Position numbers and translations under genes: made by a program. Of a DNA stretch of 20,023 nt, positions 8,562 through 14,884 are shown piece by piece. This stretch comes from Treponema sp. GTDB taxonomy: Bacteria > Spirochaetota > Spirochaetia > Treponematales > Breznakiellaceae. Location: the NCBI GenBank assembly GCA_031268125.1, contig JAIRXT010000126.1:1-20023 (forward strand). Direction: 5' to 3'. How positions within the stretch are numbered: position 1 is the stretch's first letter; every line of letters begins with the position of its first letter. Under the pieces are notes generated by a model that searched no databases, was not told the DNA's origin, and saw only the letters and a program-made list of their open reading frames with translations.

Positions 8562-9359
8562 ATGATTATAGACTTTCACGCCCATATCTACCCGGAAAAG
8601 ATCGCCGCCAAGGCGGTGGCCAGTATATGCGCGTTTTACAGTATCCCTATGGGCTGCGACGGTACCGTGGAGGGGCTCCTGAAATACCGGCAGGAAATAG
8701 ACCGCTTTGTGGTCTTCTCCGCCGCCGCCGCGCCGGGCCAGGTGGTAAGCATTAACGATTTTATCGCCCGGACCGCCGGCGGACACCCGGAGCTTACGGG
8801 CTTCGGCACCCTGCACCCGGACTTTGAAGACCCCGAAGGGGAAATCGACAGGCTTACCGGCCTGGGACTCCGGGGCTTAAAATTCCACTCTGACATGCAG
8901 CGTTTCAACATCGACGATGAAAGGATGATGAGAATCTACGCCCTGGCGGAGGGGAAGCTCCCCATCGTGTTCCACACGGGGGATTACCGCTACGATTATT
9001 CCCACCCCCGGCGCCTTGCCCGGGTTCTGGCGGCCTTCCCCCGGCTTACCGTGGTGGCCGCCCACTTTGGCGGCTGGTCTATCTTCGACCTGGCCCTGGA
9101 ATACCTCAAGGACCGTTTCTGCTACTTCGACGTCTCCAGTTCCATCCCCTATCTGGGCAGGAAGCGGGCGGCGGAGTTGATCCGCTTGTACGGGGTGGAG
9201 CGCTTCCTCTTTGGCACCGATTTTCCCATGTGGGACCCCCGCCGCTGCCTGGAAGATTTCTACGAACTGGACCTGCGGGACGATGAGCGGGAGCTGATCC
9301 TCCACCAAAACGCGGAGCGGATTCTAGCAGTTTGTTGCGCTTCGCGCATAAAACAGTAA
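8562..9359 (+). CDS. Amidohydrolase family 2 (TIM-barrel metal hydrolase/decarboxylase type)
   Basis: A 265-aa cytoplasmic enzyme of the amidohydrolase-2 family, whose members hydrolyse or decarboxylate small cyclic or carboxylated substrates using a divalent metal; the substrate here cannot be read. Metal and catalytic positions are visible: FHAH (H6, H8) on strand 1, H138 (VFHTGDY), H168 (VVAAHFGG) and D220 (FGTDFP). The start MIIDFHAH at 8562 puts the HxH motif where the family has it; extending upstream adds no homology-like sequence. The last 11-12 residues (from Leu at 9324) are encoded by the inverted-repeat element at 9324-9470, whose TAA ends the gene. The barrel appears complete before that, so the enzyme is probably still active. 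Confidence 0.88.
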   Translation: MIIDFHAHIYPEKIAAKAVASICAFYSIPMGCDGTVEGLLKYRQEIDRFVVFSAAAAPGQVVSINDFIARTAGGHPELTGFGTLHPDFEDPEGEIDRLTGLGLRGLKFHSDMQRFNIDDERMMRIYALAEGKLPIVFHTGDYRYDYSHPRRLARVLAAFPRLTVVAAHFGGWSIFDLALEYLKDRFCYFDVSSSIPYLGRKRAAELIRLYGVERFLFGTDFPMWDPRRCLEDFYELDLRDDERELILHQNAERILAVCCASRIKQ

Positions 9360-9387
9360 AAATATTCACAAGGGTGAATATTTTTAC
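9356..9387. terminator. Perfect 14-bp AT-rich hairpin, likely bidirectional terminator
   Basis: GTAAAAATATTCAC and GTGAATATTTTTAC pair perfectly around an AAGG loop. The left arm overlaps the amidohydrolase TAA. With no other terminator between two convergent genes, it could end both transcripts, although it lacks a GC stem and a separate T-tract. It is part of the mini-element. Confidence 0.5.
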
Positions 9388-9419
9388 CTTACAAACTGCC
9401 AAGGCAGCCCATTTATCGA

Positions 9420-9449
9420 ATATTTTTTGCATAAATATGCAAAAAATAT
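9420..9449. repeat. Second perfect 14-bp hairpin of the mini-element
   Basis: ATATTTTTTGCATA and TATGCAAAAAATAT are exact reverse complements separated by AA. This is an extended AT-rich palindrome rather than a classic terminator, because the loop is only 2 nt. It may extrude as a cruciform or mark element ends for a transposase acting in trans. Confidence 0.6.
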
Positions 9450-9475
9450 ACAAGTGCAACAGGCTGCTAGGCGGC

Positions 9476-10660
9476 CTATGAGCCAAGCGCCTTGTTAAGG
9501 TCCTCCGTAATGCCGCCGTCAATGCCGCCCTGTTCCGCCATGCCGTAAAGAGTCTTCATGGTATCGCCGTGGTTCCGGGCGGGGTGGTAGGGCCGTTCCT
9601 CCCTGACCGCCTGGTAAATATCAAGGCAGGCCAAAAGCCGGGAGTTAAAGTCCAGGTCATCCCCGGTTTTTCCCAGGGGGTAGCCGGAGCCGTCAAGTTT
9701 TTCGTGGTGGTTGGATGCCCACACCCGGACCTCGTTCAGCCCGCAGTCCGTAAGGCCCGTCAGCAGGTCCGCCGTCTTTTGCGCGTGGACCGCTATCTGC
9801 CGGAATTCCTCCCGGGTAAGCCGGCCCGGTTTCTCCAGAATCTCCGCGGGGACCGCCAGCTTGCCGATGTCGTGGAGATTCGCCGCCAGGGAAAGCAGGT
9901 TACGCTCCGGGATTCCGTAGCCGTAGTATTCGGCCATGATCAGGGCCTTTTCCACGATCCCCGCAGAGTGAAGCTTGGTAAAGACGGATTTGTAGTCTAT
10001 GACATGGCCGATAAAGCCGGTAATTTCCGGCAGCCGGGGATTGGCGCTGTCCATCTCCCAGGGGGGGATAAGTTTTTCCACGGTTTTATCGATCTCGTCA
10101 TCTTTCAGGGCCCGGAGCATGTCTTTGTCCAGAACCGACATCAAAAGAGCCTGGGTCTCCGGGAAAAACCGGAAGGAATCCCGGATAAAATCGGCAATCT
10201 GGGGAAGTTCCTCCGGGGAACGCCGCTGCAGATGCCAGTTTACATCCACTTCGTCGGCAATACCGATAATCTCCGCCTCAAAGGGGTAGTCCGTTTTCCC
10301 GTAGGGCCCCGAACCGTCCGCCCGCTCGTGATGGTACAGGATAAGGTTCTTAATATCCCCGGGGAATTCCAGGCTTTCGATATTCCGCTGCCCGTATTCA
10401 CAGTGAAGCTTCATCGCGGGATCATGGGAATCCCCCTTCTGTTCAGCCATAATGTATTCGGTCAGGGCGTTGTCGTGGAGCAGGGCGCAGCAGGCAAGCG
10501 TGATAAGTTTGCCTTCGTCCATCCCGATCTTCCGGCCCATAGCGGCGCACAGGGCCGCAATCCGCTTGCCGTGGTGGGTACTGGCCCCCAAAAGGCCCTG
10601 TTCTACAATGTCCAGAGCCTCCCCAAAGACGATGATAAGCTTATCCATCCTGAAATTCAT
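9476..10660 (-). CDS. Tandem HD / HD-GYP domain protein, probable cyclic-di-GMP phosphodiesterase
   Basis: A 394-aa soluble protein with two related HD units and no receiver or membrane domain. The first (about residues 1-125) has LLHDN (H62, D63) and HHERADGSGPYG (H110, H111), so it keeps most metal ligands but has GPY instead of GYP. The second (about 220-370) has HDIGK (H263, D264) and the full HHEKLDGSGYP signature (H318, H319). HD-GYP domains hydrolyse cyclic-di-GMP; the second unit is the likely active one and the first may be regulatory or altered in specificity. The start at 10660 lacks a usual ribosome site (AAAGG lies only 2 nt away) but has TACACT 7 nt upstream. ATG 10648 is an alternative start, also without good spacing. 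Confidence 0.85.
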   Translation of the reverse strand: MNFRMDKLIIVFGEALDIVEQGLLGASTHHGKRIAALCAAMGRKIGMDEGKLITLACCALLHDNALTEYIMAEQKGDSHDPAMKLHCEYGQRNIESLEFPGDIKNLILYHHERADGSGPYGKTDYPFEAEIIGIADEVDVNWHLQRRSPEELPQIADFIRDSFRFFPETQALLMSVLDKDMLRALKDDEIDKTVEKLIPPWEMDSANPRLPEITGFIGHVIDYKSVFTKLHSAGIVEKALIMAEYYGYGIPERNLLSLAANLHDIGKLAVPAEILEKPGRLTREEFRQIAVHAQKTADLLTGLTDCGLNEVRVWASNHHEKLDGSGYPLGKTGDDLDFNSRLLACLDIYQAVREERPYHPARNHGDTMKTLYGMAEQGGIDGGITEDLNKALGS

Positions 10661-10722
10661 GGCCTTTAGTGTATTGAAAATTTTCCGGTCTTGCTATGCT
10701 ATGCAGCAATTCTCATTATTTA

Positions 10723-10876
10723 CAACGAAAAGGCGCTGTAGGGCCAAGTTTAATCCCTTGGTGCCTGCTCAGGGAGATGTTACCGGCGTCTTTTCGTTGC
10801 CAGCGATTTTACTTTTAGTGAAAAGCCCCCCTGTCCAACCAAAAGCGGGGGCCCCGGATTTTTCCAGCCGGCAGGA
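10723..10876. repeat. Intergenic repeat copy R1, sharing modules with 14446-14789
   Basis: Most of the 325-nt gap between the HD-GYP and Uma2 genes is repeat sequence. Modules: CAACGAAAAG (10723-10732) inverted against CTTTTCGTTG (10790-10799); a 16-mer TTACCGGCGTCTTTTC (10780-10795); CCAGCGATTTTACTTTTA (10800-10817); TGTCCAACCAAAA (10832-10844); and a 30-bp stretch 10847-10876 beginning GGGGGCCCCGG and ending CCGGCAGGA. The last two and the 16-mer recur exactly at 14482-14494, 14659-14688 and 14701-14716, in a different order. No coding frame is convincing here. Confidence 0.7.
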
Positions 10877-10939
10877 AAGCCAATAAATTTTTTACGGCTC
10901 TTTTCGGATTTTGAATTTGGAATTGCTGTCGTTGCCGTG

Positions 10940-10968
10940 TGGACGCTTCCCCCCTCATTCATTATGAT
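10940..10968 (+). promoter_or_regulatory. Predicted sigma-70-type promoter for the Uma2/Hpt genes
   Basis: TGGACG (10940-10945) and TATGAT (10963-10968) are 17 nt apart, each matching 4-5 of 6 consensus bases. The predicted start near 10975 leaves a leader of about 11 nt that carries the GAGG ribosome site (10976-10979) of the gene at 10986. Confidence 0.4.
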
Positions 10969-10985
10969 AAAAAAAGAGGTTTACC

Positions 10986-11573
10986 ATGCCCTTGGCCCGC
11001 GAAAAAGAAGAACAATATTACACGTATGCCGATGTCCTTACCTGGGATGTAGGGGAGCGATATGAGCTATTTGACGGTGAGGCTTTTCTGATGGCCCCCC
11101 CCAGCCGGATCCACCAGGAGATTCTGATGGAATTGTCCGCCCAACTCCATGCCTTTTCCAGGGGGACGGGTTGTAAGGTTTATCCCGCGCCCTTCGGGGT
11201 CCGGCTGTTCCCCCGGGAAGACAACAGCGACGACACGTTTTTTGAGCCGGATATTACCGTGGTCTGCGATCCCTCCAGGCTGGACGACCAGGGCTGCAGG
11301 GGGGCGCCGGACATGGTGGTGGAAATTCTTTCCCCCAGCACCGCCCGGCATGATTTTCTGTATAAATTTAACGCCTACCGCCGGGCCGGGGTCCGGGAAT
11401 ACTGGATTGTGAATCCCGGTGAGAAGATTCTCCAGGTTTATGTTTTGGACGGGGACGTGTATAAGGTTTTTGGCTACGATGCGGGGGATACGGTTCCGGT
11501 TACGGTTCTGCCGGGCTGCCGCGTCGACCTTGGCGCCGTGTTCGGCCCCGGAGCGGCCGGAAGCCGGGATTAA
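10986..11573 (+). CDS. Uma2 family protein (DUF820), putative PD-(D/E)XK endonuclease
   Basis: A 195-aa soluble protein of the Uma2 (DUF820) family, which has the restriction-endonuclease fold. The catalytic signature is present: D89 in FFEPDITVV, E113 in MVVEILSPST and K127 in LYKFNAYRRAGVREYWIV. The N-terminal YTYADVLTWDVGERYELFDGE is also typical of the family. Members occur in multiple copies in cyanobacteria and some spirochaetes; their biological role is not settled. ATG 10986 has GAGG 6 nt upstream. It sits beside repeat R1, and the Hpt gene starts 21 nt after its stop, so the two may share a transcript without an evident functional link. Confidence 0.88.
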   Translation: MPLAREKEEQYYTYADVLTWDVGERYELFDGEAFLMAPPSRIHQEILMELSAQLHAFSRGTGCKVYPAPFGVRLFPREDNSDDTFFEPDITVVCDPSRLDDQGCRGAPDMVVEILSPSTARHDFLYKFNAYRRAGVREYWIVNPGEKILQVYVLDGDVYKVFGYDAGDTVPVTVLPGCRVDLGAVFGPGAAGSRD

Positions 11574-11594
11574 GAAAATGCGGGGGGCTGTACG

Positions 11595-12221
11595 GTGAAC
11601 ATCGCGCCTATAAACATTGAAGGTCTGGATACGCGGAGGGGCATAGCCATGACCGGCGGAACCCCGGAAGGTTACTGCAATGTGCTGGAGGTTTACTGCC
11701 GGGATTCGGAGGAACGCCTGAAAATCCTGGCGGCCTTTGAGGGCGGGGGGTTCTCTCCCGCGGAATTCCCGGTTTTTGTTAACCAGGTCCACGCCTTAAA
11801 AAGCATCTCCGCATCCATAGGGGCCGCCGCCCTTTCGGTAACCGCAGCGGAGCTTGAAGCTGCCGGGAGAAGGGGAGACCGGGGGTTTATTCAAAAGGGG
11901 CTGGGGGAATTCCGCCGTTCCCTTACGGATACGACCGCCCGCATAAGCGCCGCCTTGAAAAGCCGGGCGGCCCGGAGGGACGTACCCTCCGATCCCGGCG
12001 GCGTTGAGACGCGGAGGCTGTTCCAGGGCTTAAAGGCGGCGCTGGAGGCGGAAGACATCGAAGCAATCGATCATTGTATTAACGATTTGGATACCCTGCC
12101 CCTCTCCGGGCCGCTCAGAAAAGCCTATGAAGATATTTCCGGCAATGTGCTGATAAGTGAATTTCCCGCGGCCATAGCGGTCATTGATACGCTGCCGGCT
12201 TTTTATCCGGGGGAGGAATAA
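11595..12221 (+). CDS. Stand-alone histidine phosphotransfer (Hpt) domain protein
   Basis: A 208-aa soluble, mostly helical protein. Residues about 15-120 form an Hpt domain: the linker MTGGTPEGYCNVLEVYCRDSEER resembles those before Hpt domains in hybrid kinases, and H66 in VHALKSISASIG is the phosphoryl-accepting histidine with the conserved K69. The remaining ~85 residues are a second helical segment of unknown function (LFQGLKAALEAEDIEAID). No kinase core or receiver is present, so it must take phosphate from a partner encoded elsewhere. It could be a piece of a former hybrid kinase. The start is GTG 11595 with a G-rich site 7 nt upstream. The REC-cyclase gene follows after 108 nt and is the obvious candidate partner. 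Confidence 0.82.
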   Translation: MNIAPINIEGLDTRRGIAMTGGTPEGYCNVLEVYCRDSEERLKILAAFEGGGFSPAEFPVFVNQVHALKSISASIGAAALSVTAAELEAAGRRGDRGFIQKGLGEFRRSLTDTTARISAALKSRAARRDVPSDPGGVETRRLFQGLKAALEAEDIEAIDHCINDLDTLPLSGPLRKAYEDISGNVLISEFPAAIAVIDTLPAFYPGEE

Positions 12222-12329
12222 TACCAAAAAAACGCCCCGCGGGGAGCTGTCCGGCGGTTTAACGCAGATACGAGGTCCGGAACAGAAAAGCTTAACGCCG
12301 CGGCAGGAAAACTGCCAAAGGATTTTGTT

Positions 12330-13640
12330 ATGGCGCGTGAACGGGAACTTATTATATTGGTGGATGATAACCCGGCAAATTTGCAGACGGGGAAAAATGT
12401 TTTAAGCGGCCGCTACCGCGTCTTCACCGTACCTTCGGCAAAAAAGATGTTCGACATTCTGGAAAAAAATAACCCCGCACTAATACTGCTGGATATTGAT
12501 ATGCCCGTCATGAACGGCTACGATGCCATAAAGATTCTCAAGGCAGAAGAAAAAACCCGCAATATCCCGGTCATATTTCTTACCGGTAAAACCGATACCG
12601 ACAACGAGCTTGAAGGCTTAAGCCTGGGGGCCATTGATTATATCACCAAACCTTTTATTCCCCCCCTCCTGCTCAAACGGATCGAAATGCACCTGCTGGT
12701 AGAATCCCAAAAGCGCACGCTGGAACTTCAGCAGCAGGAACTGAAATACTACAACGCGTATCTTCAAAAAGCTTTTTCAACCTACCTCTCCGGGGAGGTA
12801 GTTCAGGACATTATGACCGATCCCGCCCGCCTGCAGCTTGGAGGTTCCAAACGGCGGATGACCGCCGTTTTTACCGACATTCAGAATTTTTCATCCATAG
12901 CCGAAAAGCTGGACCCCGAAGATCTGGTACGGATTCTCAACATCTACCTTACCGGGTTAAGTGATATTATCCTGGAACAGCGGGGCACCATAGACAAATA
13001 TGTCGGGGACGCCGTTATTGCCTTCTTCGGGGCCCCGCTGGAATTTCCCGACCATGCCCTGCGGGCCTGTACGGCGGCGGTTTTGATGAGGCGGAAGGAA
13101 CAGGAACTGAACCGGGAATTCCACGAAAACGGTTTAATCTCCGCCCCGCTGCTCACCAGAATCGGTGTTAATACGGGCAGCATGGTGGTGGGAAACATGG
13201 GCAGCCAGCGGAAGATGAACTACACGATCATGGGGAACGCCGTAAATATTACTTCCCGGCTTGAAGGGTTGAACAAGATGTACGGCACCTGGATTCTTGT
13301 CTCCGAAGATACGGTCCGGGAAACGGGGGATAATTTTCTTGTCCGCAGGCTTGACCGGGTCAGGCCCGCGGGGTTCCATACTTCTATCCGGGTTTATGAG
13401 CTTATTGAATTTTCCGCGGTGGTAACGGAGAAACAGCGGAAGACCGTGGATGTTTTTCACGAGGCATTGGATCTTTTTGAAGGACGGAATTGGACCGCCG
13501 CGGAAACGGTTTTTTTGCAGGCCCTGGATATAACGCCCGGCGACGGCCCGTCAAAAGTATTCCTGCAGCGGTGCAGAGAAAATGTTCTTAATCCCCCGCC
13601 CCTCGACTGGGACGGGGTTTTCGAATTGAAATACAAATAG
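12330..13640 (+). CDS. Response regulator fused to a class III adenylate cyclase
   Basis: A 436-aa cytoplasmic signalling enzyme. Receiver domain (about 6-120): acidic pair D12/D13, phosphorylated D55 (LILLDIDMP), T85 and K107. A helical linker (about 122-150) joins it to a class III cyclase domain (about 175-365): metal-binding D183 (AVFTDIQNFS) and D227 (KYVGDAVIAFFG), base-recognising K295 (RKMNYT), and N306 and R310 (GNAVNITSRLE) for the transition state. The lysine favours ATP over GTP, hence cAMP. A C-terminal TPR-like tail (about 385-436, ending PLDWDGVFELK) is common on spirochaete cyclases. ATG 12330 has AAAGGA 7 nt upstream; a small GGCAG-GAAAA-CTGCC hairpin (12302-12316) precedes it. 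The adjacent Hpt protein may phosphorylate the receiver. Confidence 0.92.
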   Translation: MARERELIILVDDNPANLQTGKNVLSGRYRVFTVPSAKKMFDILEKNNPALILLDIDMPVMNGYDAIKILKAEEKTRNIPVIFLTGKTDTDNELEGLSLGAIDYITKPFIPPLLLKRIEMHLLVESQKRTLELQQQELKYYNAYLQKAFSTYLSGEVVQDIMTDPARLQLGGSKRRMTAVFTDIQNFSSIAEKLDPEDLVRILNIYLTGLSDIILEQRGTIDKYVGDAVIAFFGAPLEFPDHALRACTAAVLMRRKEQELNREFHENGLISAPLLTRIGVNTGSMVVGNMGSQRKMNYTIMGNAVNITSRLEGLNKMYGTWILVSEDTVRETGDNFLVRRLDRVRPAGFHTSIRVYELIEFSAVVTEKQRKTVDVFHEALDLFEGRNWTAAETVFLQALDITPGDGPSKVFLQRCRENVLNPPPLDWDGVFELKYK

Positions 13641-13673
13641 AGTTGTTTGATAACCTTTAGGTCTCGAACAACT
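13641..13673 (+). terminator. Hairpin immediately after the cyclase stop codon
   Basis: AGTTGTTTGA (13641-13650) pairs with TCGAACAACT (13664-13673), 9 of 10 matching, across a 13-nt loop. It begins at the base after the TAG of the cyclase gene. There is no T-run after it, so termination efficiency is uncertain. Confidence 0.45.
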
Positions 13674-13678
13674 TCCTT

Positions 13679-13708
13679 AAAAAAACTGCAAAAGGCACAG
13701 CCTTTTGC
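13679..13708 (-). terminator. Rho-independent terminator of the 212-aa protein gene
   Basis: Read on the minus strand, GCAAAAGGC-TGT-GCCTTTTGC forms a perfect 9-bp stem with a 3-nt loop, followed after AG by seven T residues (13685-13679). It lies 39 nt beyond the stop of the gene at 13747-14385 and fits an intrinsic terminator well. Confidence 0.8.
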
Positions 13709-13746
13709 TCCGCCATAAACCGGCCCGGCTTTTGCCGGATAGGATT

Positions 13747-14385
13747 TTATATTTTTCCCCGCAATCCGCCCGGAGTTTCCTTGAATTTTCCCAGTTTCTC
13801 CAGTACGCCCGGTTTCCGGCGCAGTCCCTGTTCCGCCGAATCACAGTACGATCCGTAGGCGGCGGAAAATTTTCTGAATTCGTTCCGGTAATGCCGGTCG
13901 TCCCCCGTAAGGGAAAGGGGGTCCCGATCCGGTCCGTAGATCTCAAAATACCGCCCGGCGTCCTCCCTAAGCTGGATACTCCGCACCACGTCCCTCACCT
14001 GGTGCATGGACCGGACGGTAGTGTTAAAATCGCTAATCTCAATGATGTTAAGTTCCAGGGTATCCCCGCCGCGGAACGCCGCGGCCAGGTAAGCGGCAAA
14101 TTCGCCGTAAAGGGGGGCCAGGGAAGGGTAAAATTTTCCAAAGAAATTCCCGGCGTTTTTTGCGTTTTTCAGCATATAATCACCGGGAATCCTGATCGTT
14201 ACCTGGCTGTTGCTCATAATCCTGCGGGCGGATCTTCGGAAAAGGCGCAGAATCTCCTCCCCCAGTTTTCCGATTACCCGGGTGTTGATCAGGGCAAACC
14301 AGAAAAACGGAATGGAGACGTGGGATTCAAAAAGACATTCGGTTTCTTCCCCGGTATCCCGCAGGAAATACGCGTTGTTTGCCAT
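13747..14385 (-). CDS. Hypothetical protein, 212 aa, no recognised family
   Basis: I do not recognise this protein. It has no signal peptide and no convincing membrane segment; one moderately hydrophobic stretch near the N-terminus (IPFFWFALINT) is followed by a basic, helical region and a basic C-terminus. Composition is ordinary for a soluble protein. The start ATG 14383-14385 has AGGGGG directly against it, too close for a ribosome site, but GATAAT lies 6 nt upstream, as in the possible leaderless genes of this window. It is transcribed alone, ends at a good terminator, and its upstream side is occupied by the repeat element at 14446-14789. The sequence is uninterrupted and codon use looks like the neighbours, so it is likely a real gene of unknown function. 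Confidence 0.7.
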   Translation of the reverse strand: MANNAYFLRDTGEETECLFESHVSIPFFWFALINTRVIGKLGEEILRLFRRSARRIMSNSQVTIRIPGDYMLKNAKNAGNFFGKFYPSLAPLYGEFAAYLAAAFRGGDTLELNIIEISDFNTTVRSMHQVRDVVRSIQLREDAGRYFEIYGPDRDPLSLTGDDRHYRNEFRKFSAAYGSYCDSAEQGLRRKPGVLEKLGKFKETPGGLRGKI

Positions 14386-14391
14386 CCCCCT

Positions 14392-14397
14392 ATTATC
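14392..14397 (-). promoter_or_regulatory. -10-like box GATAAT 6 nt before the start of the 212-aa gene
   Basis: On the minus strand GATAAT is followed by AGGGGG and then the ATG at 14385. The 6-nt spacing is the same as for the divergent pair at 8541-8555. No -35 box was found at the expected distance. Confidence 0.35.
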
Positions 14398-14445
14398 GGC
14401 GTTTTTACCGCCCCGCAGCTATTCCGCACGCGTAAAGGCTGATAA

Positions 14446-14789
14446 ACGCCGGCAATTTTACTTTTAGCAAAAAAGCCCTCTTGTCCAACCAAAAAATGGA
14501 TAAATTGCTTCTGTGAATACGGTATTGAATGAAAATACCATGCAATTTAGACATTTTTTTACCTTGATTAACCCCTTTTAAGCAAAGTTACTTTTTTAAG
14601 GGGAAGAAAAGACGCCCGGAGAATGTAACAGGGGGTGCCGGTGGAAAGAATCTGGGGTGGGGGCCCCGGATTTTTCCAGCCGGCAGGACCCCCAATGATT
14701 TTACCGGCGTCTTTTCTATCGAAAATTGAGCTTGTTCCAAAACTCGGTTAGTTTTGGACAAGCTCTTGTAAAAGTAAAATTGCTGGCGT
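14446..14789. mobile_element. Non-coding TIR-bounded repeat element R2 (composite MITE-like)
   Basis: A 344-bp stretch in the 510-nt gap before the TetR gene. Its ends are inverted copies: ACGCCGGCAATTTTACTTTTA (14446-14466) and TAAAAGTAAAATTGCTGGCGT (14769-14789), 20 of 21 pairing. Inside are a nested inverted repeat (GAAAAGACGCCCGG 14606-14619 against CCGGCGTCTTTTC 14704-14716), a CCCCTT/AAGGGG hairpin near 14573-14604, the 30-bp and 16-bp modules shared with R1, and a long hairpin at 14728-14765. No transposase or other convincing reading frame is present. Confidence 0.65.
14728..14765. repeat. Long hairpin within R2 (16 bp with one bulge)
   Basis: GAGCTTGTTCCAAAACT (14728-14744) pairs with AGTTTTGGACAAGCTC (14750-14765) around CGGTT; the only imperfection is one unpaired T. 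It is not followed by a T-run on the plus strand, so it is annotated as part of the element rather than as a terminator. Confidence 0.7.
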
Positions 14790-14804
14790 AAACGCCGGGC
14801 TTGG

Positions 14805-14833
14805 TTGATTTTTTTGTGATTTGCCGCTATTCT
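14805..14833 (+). promoter_or_regulatory. Predicted promoter of the TetR-dehydrogenase operon
   Basis: TTGATT (14805-14810) and TATTCT (14828-14833) are separated by 17 nt, each matching 4 of 6 consensus bases. Transcription would start near 14840, directly in front of the palindrome at 14841-14884 and about 55 nt before the TetR start codon. Confidence 0.45.
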
Positions 14834-14840
14834 GGCTCTA

Positions 14841-14884
14841 CGGTATTCGGTATTCCATGCCGCGGCATGAGATGCCGAATACCG
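14841..14884 (+). promoter_or_regulatory. Nested palindromes, probable TetR operator or leader structure
   Basis: CGGTATTCGG (14841-14850) is perfectly inverted at 14875-14884 (CCGAATACCG). Between them lies a perfect 14-bp palindrome, CATGCCGCGGCATG (14856-14869), and GGCAT-GAG-ATGCC (14864-14876) can form an alternative hairpin. The site lies just after the predicted transcription start and ends 11 nt before the TetR ATG, a normal place for an autoregulatory operator; the competing pairings would also allow an RNA-level switch. Confidence 0.55.

Larger units (their letters stand above)
9324..9470. mobile_element. MITE-like inverted-repeat element between convergent genes
   Basis: A 147-bp AT-rich insert with terminal inverted repeats: CTAGCAGTTTGTTGCGCTT at the left end and the complement of CTAGCAGCCTGTTGCACTT at the right (16 of 19 match). 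It carries two perfect 14-bp hairpins (9356-9387 and 9420-9449), a CTGCC-AA-GGCAG hairpin (9396-9407) and an internal copy of ACAAACTGC (9391-9399) that can pair with the left end. There is no transposase frame. CTAG lies at both outer ends and could be a 4-bp target duplication, but it is palindromic and so ambiguous. It gives the amidohydrolase its stop codon and lies 5 nt from the end of the HD-GYP gene. Confidence 0.65.

Noticed and set aside
8535..8816. N-terminal extension of addB to 8816
   Set aside because: This part lies opposite the start of the amidohydrolase gene, has no AddB-like sequence, and the family N-terminus begins right after GTG 8534.
9324..9470. Insertion sequence with a transposase
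   Set aside because: Only 147 bp long and without any coding frame, so at most a non-autonomous element.
10723..10876. CRISPR-like or small-RNA locus
   Set aside because: There are no evenly spaced direct repeats; the modules recur elsewhere in a different order, fitting dispersed repeats instead.
12226..12244. CCCCGCGGGG next to seven A (terminator on the minus strand)
   Set aside because: The palindrome has no room for a loop and no minus-strand gene reads toward it.
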